Origin: Ochotona curzoniae
Lineage: Eukaryota > Chordata > Mammalia > Lagomorpha > Ochotonidae
Assembly (NCBI RefSeq): GCF_017591425.1
Contig: NW_024467101.1
Location: forward strand, 12,288,918-12,352,917
Length of the DNA stretch: 64,000 nt
Reading direction: 5' to 3'
Every line of letters begins with the position of its first letter. The first letter of the stretch is position 1. A model generated the notes under the pieces. It was not told where the DNA came from, ran no database searches, and worked only from the letters and a program-made list of their open reading frames with translations. The position numbers and the translations under genes are program-made. Below, in pieces: positions 45,901-58,400 of the stretch.

Positions 45901-48900
45901 CAAAAATCTTGTTAAACAGAACCCAGAAAGCACAAATACCAAAGCGATGACTCATGCAGGGGAAGGATTTCTGGTCTTCAGAAGACGCCAGCAGATGGGT
46001 GGGCTTGGTCGCCGCCGTCAGTGACCCGTGTCTGTTTTGTTTTGAAGGGTGTTCCTGTAGGCGGCCACATCATCAGTTACCTGATAGAGAAGTCTCGTGT
46101 TGTGTATCAAAACCTGGGGGAGCGGAACTTCCACATCTTCTACCAGCTGCTGGCAGGTGGTGAAGCGGAGCGTCTGGCTTACCTGGGGCTCGAGCGAGAC
46201 CCCCAGCTGTACAAGTACCTCTCACAGGTTGGAAGGACAGGACTGGGCTTTGATGGCTCTGGAGGAGGGGCTCCAGGAGTGTTGGCAGGGGCTGCTGTAG
46301 GATGCTGCAGGACTCTCAGCGCCATTCTAGGCTTCTCCTGTGGATGGATTTCCTACCTGTCAGGAGCAAGCTCATGCAGGTCATTTTATGACTCACTGCT
46401 CATCATCTTGGCAAAAGAGCCCCAAGACCAGGCAGGTGGTTCTCAGCTTTGGCTGAGATTAGAATCGTTGGGAAAAGTCATGAACAAACACACCACCTGC
46501 CTGGGGGCCCTACCTCCAGAGACTCGTCTTTATTTGGTCTGGGTTTAGACATCGGGCTATTGTAAATGATCTCTGGTGGTTGAATGCATAGCTGGAGGTG
46601 GGAGCTGCCACCTCCATCCTTCTGTGTGTCTACAATCCGTGCTGATTCTGCCTTCAAACTCCTTTTTATTTTTGTGAATGAAGGGAGAGAGAGACAGAGA
46701 GATGGAGTGTGAGTTTCCATTTACTGGTTCCGTTTACCAAATGCCAGCAACAGCCGAGGCTGGGCTGGGCTGAAGCTAGGAGCCTAGGACTGAAGACTGG
46801 AGTCTCCCAAGTTTTTGGCAGGAACCCACCCGAGCCCTCACTGCTGCTTCCCAGGGTCTGGGTAGACAGGAAGCTGGACTCAGGAGCAGAACCAGCACCC
46901 CAAAACTTTGTGGAATGCAGGCCTCTTAAACACCTTAGCCACTAAGCCAACAACCCACCCCAAGAAAATTTGGACTAGAGTATTGAGAAATCCTCTTCCA
47001 AAAGTGAATTTTATGCACTCATTTTTCTGCAGTCTGTGCTGGGGTTCCAGAATGATTCAATTGTACAGCACCCTGAATAGGAGAGTGCTTCAAAATGCTT
47101 GTTGAAGAGAAGCTTACACTGGTGAAATCTATGCTGGGAGAGGAAATCAACAAGGTTATGGAAAAGACAAACTATAAAAACAATGCTTAGATTTCACAGT
47201 GTACTTGAACCAAAATAAATTAGTCTTTTAACTGCACCTTTCCACAGATTTTTTTTTCAGATACCAAGGTATTTGGTTTCTCATTGATCCTACCTTTGTC
47301 CTAAGGTTACTTGGCAAGGTGCAAGGAGAGAGAGAATATAACCTTCTAAAGTGAATTTCATAGAAGGAGGATGGATATTTTGTACAGATTGTGAAAGGAA
47401 AGAAGGCTCGACTGCAGTTGGTGTTTAAAAATGAAATGAGGGATCCACTTGTTGGCATGATGAGTTAAGCCACCACTTCTGGCACCAGCATCCTGTGGGA
47501 ATGCTGTTTTGGGTTCTGGCTGCTCCACTTCCAGTCTAGCTCCTGCTAATGTGCTTGGAAACGCAGTGAAAGGTGGCCCAAATGCTTGGGCCCCTGCCAC
47601 CCACATGAGGGACCAAGATGGAATTCCAGGCTTCTGGCTTTGGCCAGCCCCTACTCTGGCCTTGTTGTTTGGGGAGTGCATGCCAGTCTCTCCTCCCAAC
47701 CCCCACCAGCCTCTGTAACTCTACCTTTCAAATAAAAATAAGTGATGTAAGATGATAAAGGAATCTTATATTCTCATTGGATATTTAACAATTTTTTAAT
47801 TAAGTCTTTGGACAAAGAAGAAATCAAACTTCGTGGTTTTTTTTTTTTTTTTTTTTTTTGGTTAAAGATTCTTTCAGTTTTATTGGAAAGGTAGTTATAC
47901 AGACAGGAGGAGCTACAGAGTAAGATTTTCCATCCAAGGGTTCACTCCCCAAGTGACTGCAACGGCCAAAGCTGAGCTGAGCTGGAGTCAGGAACCAGGA
48001 GTCTGGGTCCCCCACTTGGGAAATGAACTAGCAGATGAACAATCTTTCTGTATCTCCCTCACTCTGTATTTCTGCCTTTCCAATAAAAATAAATTTTTTT
48101 TTAGCTACTTACAGTAGCTGCGATATTGTATCATTTAAGGGAGTGAATGATAAGGGGAAATGTCTATACTCAGGACACACACATTTTTTCCCCAAATGTA
48201 TTTTTAAAGCCATTTTTCTTTGAAAGGTATGATAGGAGAATGGGGGGTCCTCCATCCACTGTTCTCCCCAAAATAGTCCCAAAAGTCAAGAACTAAAAAC
48301 TCTATCCTGGTCTCCCACATGGGCAGCAGGGGCCCAAGCACCTAGGCCATCTTCCACTGCTTTCCCAGGCGCATTAGCAGGGACCTGGATCAGGAGCAGA
48401 ACAGCCAGGGATTTGAACTGGTTCTTGGATAGGGATCCTGGCACTGAAAGTAGCAGTCCAACCTATTGAGCCACAATGCTAGGTCCTTCAATATTTTTGG
48501 TCTGTGATTGGTTAAGCACACAGGTGCAGGGCCCACAGATTAAAAGAGTTGTGGTTGTGAGGTGGCATGCTGTGTACCGGATCCTTCACTAGTACTCATT
48601 TTCATAGTAAGATGCCTTTGGTTGGAACCAATGGATGGAAGAAATTCTCTCTCTTTCAAACCTATAAATAAATACTTTTCAAAACATTTTTACATATGTA
48701 ACTTTGAGATTCCAACCCCTGCCCTCTAGCCAGGAGACAGGTAAATAGAGTAAAAACAATTTTTTTTCTCAGTCCAGTACATTAGGGAACTGACTCTTGC
48801 ATGCTTGGCGAGAAAGCCATTTTAGTTTAAATGTTGTGCACTTCACTGTCCTTGCGAGAGGATGCTATTAAGTGACCTGATTTTGTCCCAGGGTCGTTGT

Positions 48901-51900
48901 GCCAAAGAGTCATCTATTAATGACAAGAATGACTGGGCCACTGTTTCCAATGCCTTTTCTGTCATTGACTTCACTGAAGCTGACCTTGAGGTACGGACCC
49001 TGGGGTTAAGGAAATCAACCTTGCTTTCCTGGAGCCAAAGGGGCTGGGCTGCCAAATTCCACAAGGAAAACTACAAAGGAAAACTTACATTTCTGTAAGT
49101 TTGCAAAAAAAAAATTTTTTTTGAATAAAAAGATAAATGTATTTGGGTGCAAAAAGATTAAAATCCATGCCCTGTTTTTTCATTAGGGGCCTTTCCCTTG
49201 AATTGTTGACAGTCCCCTTGAGGATACCCATGACGGATAAATAGAGAAGTACTTTTGGGGGCGTGTACATATGTGTGTATGTAAAAAATTTAGTTACTTT
49301 TTTGAAACTTTGAAACTATAGCTGGGTAGTCTGTGTTTTGTCTGACAACTCCATTCTCCCAGCATTGGCGTGGTGGAGACAATGTTCACCTTTGCCTAGA
49401 TGAAATCCAATCTCAATGACTGAGATTTCATAGAGTTTGCAGGGTTTTCACTTGCGAAAGTTTCTACATTGACTGAAAATATGAGATTTATAAAACATCC
49501 TGTGTTTACATCTTTGCGTCTTCCCCCACCCCCACCCCCGTTTTGATTTAAATTATCTTTCAAGAACCACCGTGGTTTTTTTTTTAATCTATTTTGTTTT
49601 TAGTGGAGTTTTTTGGTTTTGTTTTTTAATCTGAGACCATGGCATTTGTAAGTTAGGGCATTTATTCATGGGCTTTGTTTGAGAAGCACTTTTGGTAAAA
49701 GGTTTTAAGCATATGATCTCTTTTTGTTAAGAGTAAGTTGACTTCTTTTTACGGAGCTTGTCACAGAGATGGCCGAGGCCCTGGGCTGGAGACAGAGCCA
49801 GCTCTGCTGAACAACCCAAGACATAAAGGCTGATTTCAGCTGGGGGAGGAGGAGCAGGCTTGGGTTCCACCAGCTCGGGGCTGGCATCAGATGGTGGGTG
49901 ATGGCCTCGGGGGGCCTCTGTCGATGTCCTGGATCGATGGGGCAGCTCCTGTTTCCTCCCTGGCCCTTCCCACCTCCTAGAATCTCTTTGGGATCCTTGC
50001 CAGCGTTCTGCACCTGGGCAACGTTTGTTTTGAAGAAGACGCCCAGGGCTGTGCCGCCATCCCAGACACACATGAGATCAAGTGGATTGCCAAGGTGGGG
50101 CTATACTACTGGAGGAAGGCAGAGGTTGGTCCAGGGTGGGGTGAGAGGAGAGACGGGGCTTGCTGGCAGCTCCTGGCTGGACAGCTGACACCACCTTTTA
50201 GGAAACCTATTGGAGGTTGAAAGAGTGAGGCAGGGCAGGGGAGTGGCTGGTGGGCTGTGGGATCAGAATGACCCAGCATACTGACAGGGCAGGGTTGGTC
50301 ACCCTGGACCTGGGATTCCGTAGACTCTTAACTAAGTTTGGAACTTTAGCTGATCACTGATGGGCTTTGGGTTCCTTCTGCTCAGCTCCTGGGCGTCTAC
50401 CCATCAGTCCTTCTGGAAGCTCTCACCCACAGAAAGATTGAAGCCAAAACAGAGGAGGTAAAATGGCTCTTGGCAGGCATGCCTCTGCACTCTTCTCTGG
50501 GGCTGAGTCCCTTATGTGTTGATGGGGTGTGGCCCCCAGAAGGGTCAAGCCCTTGAAAGTAGCCCGTCAGGCCCTGCATGATCCGGCTCCTGCCAGTGTT
50601 TCCTGCCTCACCATCACCACCACACACCACGCTCCATGCCTGCCCTGTCCTTGCCACACCCTCACTTTGCTTGTGCGGTCTCTTCCGCTTGAATGCTGTT
50701 CCCTGCACTTCATCTAGCTGACTCTTCATCCTTAGCATAGCTACTGCATGAACAAGAGCAGTGGGATGGCTGTGCCCTTTGGAGACTCATGTGCAAACTC
50801 AGGGACCTCCTGGATGTCTTTCTTTTTGTCAGGTGATCTGCCCCCTGACCCTGGAGCTCTCTATCTATGCCAGAGACGCGATGGCGAAGGCTGTCTATGG
50901 ACGGACATTTACATGGCTGGTCAACAAGATTAATTCCTCCTTAGTAAACAAGGTTGGGCAACATGTGTCCCATCGCGTGCTCTCACTAATGTGATGGGAT
51001 TTCACCATTGTGTTTATAGGAAAACTGGAAGCATGTGGGCAGACACAGCGTCTTGTCATGTTCACACTTTCAGTGGGTCAGCGTACAGCAAGCAGATGAC
51101 TTTGGTGGCCTGTCCCAAAGCACAGTCCAAAGGGCCTGCATAGTACAGTGATTAGGTTATCACCTGCAATGCTGGCTTCCTTTAGTGGAACATGGTTCAA
51201 GTCCCAGCTGTTCCACTTCCGATTCAACTTCCTACGAATGTGCTTGGAAAGATGGTAGAAAAAAGAAACAATTGTTTAGGCCCATGCACCCATGTGGGAT
51301 ACTGATTTTGATTTGTGTCTCATGGCTCCAGCCCTGCCCAGCTTTATTTCTTGTGATTTGGTGATTGAACCAGCAAATGGCAGATTTCTCTGTCTCTTTC
51401 TCTGTCTCTGTTGGTCTGCCTTGCAAATAAACAGCATTTGGTTCACTGGGTAGCTCCAGGGATAGATAGAAATGGTTAATATCACCAATAGTGCAATGTA
51501 CTTCAAAAAGCCATGGAAAATAGAAACACTTATTTTGGTACTAAAAAAAAAAAACTTTCAAATTTCATGCCTAGATTTTTCCTCTGTGCATATCTGTGAA
51601 TTTTTGAAGGCCCCCTGAGATGCATGGATTTCAAATATTTTGACTACCAAAATAAACTTTTAATGGTTTATTTATTTTCATTGGAAAGGTAGATTTGCAG
51701 AGGGGACAGAAAAATCTTCTATCCACTGGTTCATTCCACCAGTGGCCGCAACAGCTGGAGCTGAGCGGATCTGAGGCCAGGAGCCAGGAGCTTCTTCCAG
51801 GTCTCCCATGCAGGTACAGGGTCCCAAGGCTTTGGGCCATCCTGTGCTGCTTTCCCAGGCCACAAGCAGGGAGCTAGATGGGAAGTGGACATCTGGGACA

Positions 51901-52430
51901 AGAACTGGTACCCATAAAAAAATGGGAGGATTAGCTAATTGAGCCACTGCACTGGGCCCCCAAAATAAACTTTTATTTCACTTTGCCAGGAAGTTTTTGA
52001 AGTATGCTCAAATATCCTCATGGGTCTAGGAAAGTTAGAACTATCCTTCAAATTCACCCTAAGATCATGCTTCCTACTTAAATGGAGTTATTTAAATAAA
52101 AGGGAGTTTATCTAAAGCTAGCCAAGGAGGAGAGGCATGTAGGGCGTAGGGTGAGTGATGCCAGCGGAGGTTGTAAAAGAGAGGCTGAGGAGACAGCGCA
52201 AAGGACACACACTGGGAGCAAAGGACACACACTGGGAGCAAAGGACACACACTGGGAGCGGTCACAGCGTCCCGTCCCGTTAGCAGGGAGAGTGCAGCGT
52301 GAATAATGAGCCCATTTTCTGTTGCTACAATGTAATACTTAAGAGCCGGCAGTGGATAAAGAAGAGACTGAGAAATCCAAATGTTTTGTGAGGACTTCCT
52401 GCTGCAAAACAAAACAAAGCACAGCATGTA

Positions 52431-52483
<53 letters not shown>

Positions 52484-55400
52484 AGCCAGGGCCAACACTG
52501 TGGTTCAGCGTGCCAATCTTCTCTCTGCTGACACCAGTATCCCATATGGGCACTGATTCGATCCTAGCTGGTCCACTTCCCATGCAGCTCCCTGCTTGAT
52601 GGACAAAGAAAGTAGTGGAGGATTTTGCAAGTTCTTGAAACGCTGAACCCACATGGGAGACCAGGAAGAAGCTCCTGGCTCCATGTTGGCTCAGCTCTGG
52701 CCATTGTGGTCACTTCTGGAGTCAACAAGTGAATGGAAGAATTTAAAAAGACAGAAAGAGAAAGATGGCAGAGGGCATCTGATAGTAAGACTGAGTGAGG
52801 GGATAACTCAGATGTCTTCCTTTCCTTCAAAAGCTACGACTGCCTCATTGTACGCAGGCTTTCATCTGGACCTCAGCCACCTGGGAACTGGGGGAGTAGC
52901 TTCCCACCCATGGGATTTGGGGGGCATTGTCTTGAAATAGCCATCCTGGCCTGATAACATGGGGTTCTGTGTCAAACGCCATGCCATGTGTCCCCTCACT
53001 TGGGTAGCATCTTGTTGACTGCATGACTCTGGATTGAAGGTGAATTGAGAGATGAAGGGAGCTGACACAAAGCAATAGATCTCAAGGGGATGTTTTCATC
53101 ATCCCTGGGGTGGGGGCCAGGTACAGAGGCTGTGATGGGCTCCAGGTAGGTAGTAAATTAGGAAGAATGAATTGAGAAAATTATCCATACTGTGAGCCCC
53201 TGTTGGAAACCACTTCCCAGCTTTGGGGTTCAACAATAGGGCTTGGGGCAGTGTGCGGGGCATAGGGGTGCGGCGCAAGGTGCAAGTCCCAAGCACTAAT
53301 AAATAGTATGTATTGTTTTGACTAGGATTTCACCAGGAAAACCGTGATCGGCTTGTTGGATATCTATGGGTTTGAAGTCTTCGATAAGAATGGGTGAGTT
53401 TGGTGATTGGCTATAATTGATACTCTTTTCTGTTGCAATAACAGCATACGAGAGGATGGGTCCTTGATAGAGCAAGCAGGTCTATGGAGCCCATGGTTGG
53501 GGAGGCTGGAGGGCTGAGGTCAGGTGGTGCCCACTCACTCAGTCTCCGATGAGAGCCTTGTTGGCTCCATAACGAGGCTGGGGGCGGCATGGCACCAGTC
53601 AGGGCACGTGCGGAACGGAGTGTGTGATTAGAGAGACTCAAAGCGCTGTTCAGCTTCCAAGACAGTTTTCTCTTTCAAGAACTGGTTCCACAGGACCAGC
53701 CTCAACCCTTCAGTGGTCTGCTCACCTCCCACTAAGACAGCACCTCTTACTGAGAACCAAACCTCCAACACACGAGCCTTTTAGGTTCATGTCCACTTCG
53801 CAGTACCCACCCGCCCGTCCTTCAGCCTGTTGATAGCATCGGTTGGTCCAAGTCATTTCTAGGGCGCTGTGTTTGTGTAGCTCCTAACATGAAAACATGT
53901 TTACCTCGTATCCTATGATCTGTTGAGTAAATTGTTTTATTTTTTTTATTATTTTTTTAAAGATTTATTTTTATTATTTTTTCATTGGAAAGGCGGATAT
54001 ACAGAGAGGAGAGACAGAGAGGAAGATCTTCCGTCCGATGATTCACTCCCCAAGTGAGCGCAATGGGTCGATGCTATGCCGATCCGAAGCCAGGAGCCTC
54101 CTCCGGGTCTCCCACACGGGTGCAGGGTCCCGAGGCTTTGGGCCGTCCTCGACTGCTTTCCCAGGCCACAGGCAGGGAGCTGGATGGGAAGCGGGGCTGC
54201 CGGGATTAGAACTGGCGCCCATATGGGATCCCGGGCATGCAAGGCGAGGACCTTTAACCACTTGCGCCACCGCGCCGGGCCCAATTGTTTTATTTTTTAA
54301 AAGATTTCTTTTTGTTTTCCTTCCTCTCTATTCAAAACCCTCCTTTAAAATGTTATGATTTTCAGTCCGAAAATCTCCTCCTCTCTGTACATCTGACTTT
54401 CCAATAAAAATAATAAATGTTTTTTTTTTTTGAAAAAGTGTTAATGTTTTGGGAAAATGAGTCATTTTTATGTAACAGTAGTGACCTAGACCCTTTGCCT
54501 CTCCAGCTTTGAACAGTTCTGCATCAATTACTGCAATGAGAAGCTCCAGCAGCTGTTAATAGAGAGAACGCTGAAAGCGGAGCAGGCGGAGTATGAGGCA
54601 GAAGGCATCGAGGTGAACGCTGCAATGCTTTCTTGTTGGGTTTTCTTCACCTAGCTAAAAGCATGGCTCTGAGAAATGCTATGTCATTGGAAATTATCCT
54701 AATGTCTGTTAAGGATGATTCTTCACTCCGACTCTGCATATTTCCTGAGAAGCTATTCACAAAGCCTTACGTTTTCAAGTTTTAGTGAACGTGTAACCCT
54801 TACACATTAGAGGACACAGTACAATATTTTTTTTTAACTTTTTCCATCTTTTTGCTGTATTTTTGACAATCTCTTCTTTAAGGTTTTATTTATTTTTATT
54901 ACAAAGTCAGATATACAGAGAGGAGGAGAGAGAGAGAGGAAGATCTTCCGTCTGATGATTCACTCCCCAAGTGAGCGCAATGGCTGGTGCTGCGCTGATC
55001 CGAAGCCAGGAGCCAGAAACTTCCTATAGGTCTCCCACGCGGGTGCAGGGTTCCAAGGCTTTGGGCCGTCCTCGACTGCTTTCCCAGGCCACAATCAGAG
55101 AGCTGGATGGGAAGTGGAGCTGCCGGGATTAGAACCGGTACCCATATGGGATCCCGGCGTGTTCAAGGCAAGGACTTTACCCACTAGGCCACGACATTGG
55201 GCCCTATTTTTGACAATCTTTACATAGTTAATTAGGGTAAAAATGTTCAAGGGCTACAGGAAAGTGGGTAAGACTATTATTTCCATATTGTTTCCTTCAT
55301 GTATCTGAGCAGTGCAATATTTCAACACATGCACAAAGCATGAATGTATCATCAAGTAACATTTCCTTAAGAGAATATTTTTGGGTTTTTTTTTAAAGAT

Positions 55401-58400
55401 GTATTTATTTTTATTGGAAAGGCAGATCAGATGTATGGAGAGGAGGAGAAAGAAAAAGATCTTCCATTCACAGATTCACTCCACAAGTGGCCACAGTGGC
55501 TGAAATTAAGCCAATCTGGAGCCAGGAGCCAGTAGCTTCCTCTCCCAGGCAGGTGCAGGGTCCCAAGGACTTGGGCCATGCTCCACTGCTTTCCCAGGTC
55601 CCAGGCAGGGAGCTGGATGCGAAGCAGAGCGGCCAGGACATGAATTAGCACCTAGATGAGATGCCGGTGCTGGAAGGGGAGGACTTGTCGATTGAGCCAT
55701 TGCACCAGGCCCAAGAGAGTGTATGAAAATCAGAAAAACAATTTGGAAAATCACTTTAAATCCAATATACTTTTGTCATTGTTGTTGTCGTAAATACATG
55801 TCAGAGAATTCTTTCTTGTTGGTCGTTTCAGTGGGAGCCGATCCAGTACTTCAACAACAAGATCATCTGTGACTTGGTAGAAGAGAGACACAAAGGAATC
55901 ATATCCATTCTGGTGAGGAAAGCTGGTGGGCATGGCGCCCCCACCTCTGGCATCTACAGCATGGGTGCTGGCTTCACAACGGAGTTGCTAGTAGAATCCT
56001 TCTCAGGCTTCATGACAAAGGGTTGCAGGTGGAATCCACTGGGTTATTGAAGCGTTCAAGTTGAGCTTACATACTGATTTCCTGCTTGGAGCTGTGCGCT
56101 GAGGTCCATGTGTTGAAATCTTTGGGCTTTTAGAACTTGCTAGCAAAGACCTTTAAAATGAAAGTGTGCCTGCATACCTTCCACAGGGGTGGGGCAGGAG
56201 TGAGAGAACCACAGAACTGGTATAGGCAGTGCTTGGGTAGCCATGGGTCGCTTCTATTGCCCTCATTCATGCTGCCACCAACTGTTTGGGGACCCAGCAT
56301 TCTAAAGTACAACTGGTAGTGTCTGGGGTCACCTGGGTCTGCTGTGTCATGTTAGGCAGGTGTCTTGCATGCCTCAGAGCTCCAGAGGTACAGTGAAAGG
56401 GTAAGGTCAAGTTCATTGAGGTAATGCATGCTGATTATGGTAAGCATTCAGACTCTATTCGTATAGCACGCATATATTGAGTGCTTCCTTGGAGCCGAGA
56501 GAATGCCTTGTGCTGTGGAACTCAGCAGGGAATGGAACAGCTCAGCACCCCTGCTTGGGGTTTTAGCCTTGAAAGATGGAGCCAACAGCTTCATGCTCAA
56601 AGTAGACATCACAGAGAAAAAAAACTGGAAAAGGAAGGACAAGTGTGCTGGCAGCGGGAAGGATCTCATTCTGGGGTAATATAAATTGGGGGTGAAGAGG
56701 GAGCATCAGTGGGAAGGGGCCATTTGAGCAAAGACCTTAGTGAGGTGAGGGGTTGTGCCGTGTAGACACCAGGGCAAGGGGAATTCACCATCCAGGTTTC
56801 TGCGCAGTGTTGGCATGGGTCGCTGGACTGATACTTGTAAAGAGCTTAGTAATTATTGCTTGCTTGTAGTTGGTTTTCCAGATGGAATTAGAAAGTGTTA
56901 GAATGCTAACTTGTAATAGTTAGCTCCCTGACTTTAACCCAGATTGGGTTGAATCGTGTGTCAGTGACTGAGATGACCCATGACCTGTTGTTACTCTTGA
57001 GGACAGAATCTAGGAACAGGAGGGCTTGAGAGACAGGAAAGGGTAAGCCCAACTGGTCTTAGAGCTTTTTTGCTAAAAAAAAAAAAAAAAGAAAAAAGTT
57101 ATTTGAAAAGTGGAGGATGGAAAAGGAGAAAGAGCCAAAAAGATTCCTTCCATATACTGGTTTACTCCCTGCAAATACCCGCCATGGAGCTGGTCCAGAC
57201 CAAATCCAGGAGCCCAGAAGTCCATCTTGGTCTCCTACGTGGAGAGTGGGGGCCCAAGGACTTGGGCCATCTTCTGCTGCCTTCTGGGGTACTTTAACAG
57301 GGAGCTGAAGCTGAGATAGAGCAATCCAAATTTGATCCAGTATTCTAACATAGGATGCCAGTGTCAGAAGGGGCAGGTTAGCCCGGTGTGCCCCAACAGT
57401 CTGTTCTAGAATGTCCTGCCAAGGCTGGTGAAAGCCTTTACATGTGGAGTCGCTGGTGTGCAATGCTGTGGACTGAGGTTTCTCTTTTTCTTTGGAAGGA
57501 TGAGGAATGCATTCGCCCTGGTCATGCTACAGACTTGAGTTTCCTGGAGAAGTTGGAGGAGAAAGTGGGCAAGCACGCACACTTCCAAACGTATGTTCTT
57601 TATTGGATGAGCAGTTGCGTGTCGTGTGTCTGTTGTCTTGGGCGAGTGCCTAGGCTCCCCCGAGTACAGCTGCCGTTTTCATGGATTTCTCGTGTGACCC
57701 CCCCCCCCCAACTCACACACGTCCCCACCTTCGTCAGGAGAGATCCAACGCAGATGAGTCACACGTAGAGACGATTCTACAAGTTGCTTTATTCCGGACA
57801 ATTGCTGTATTCTGGACATACATACCACGTATGTGAGATAGTCTCTCTCTCTTTTAAAAATGCAGTGATGTACGTAGACCTGAAATATATAACCCCATGG
57901 TTTTTTCATTTGTACCTGTATAACCACAGGTGCAGATGAAAGAGACACAGTACTGAGTACTCAAATCAACCGGAAACCAACTTAGAGACCAGGAGAGAAG
58001 AACTGAAGGGTGTATGTTCTGAAATCCCAAAGACCTCATCCCCGCTTGGCCATTTTCTAGATATGTGACTTGAACCAGCACCTTACTGCTGCATTTGTGT
58101 TGCCCTTCTACAAGACAGGGGTGATAATATAGCATCATAAATAGCATCATAAATAGCCTCACGCAATTTCTGGCTGTGGTAGAGACTCGACAGGTGAGAG
58201 TGGCTTTTTCGCAGACTTGTTATAGATTACCAAAAGGTTAAGTAAATGAAGTCGCATAAAAGCCAGGATGGAGGACAAAGCAGACATACACCGACAAAGG
58301 AACGCACAGGTCCTCGTTCAGCAGACTCACCTGTAACTGCGTCCATTGAGACACACGAGATGACCCCACTGCAGAGATTACAGAAGTTTGCCAAAGCAAC

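Noticed and set aside
46228..46548. Extension of MYO1H exon 5 through the open intron frame
   Set aside because: Myosin similarity ends exactly at the GT donor and resumes in exon 6 in phase.
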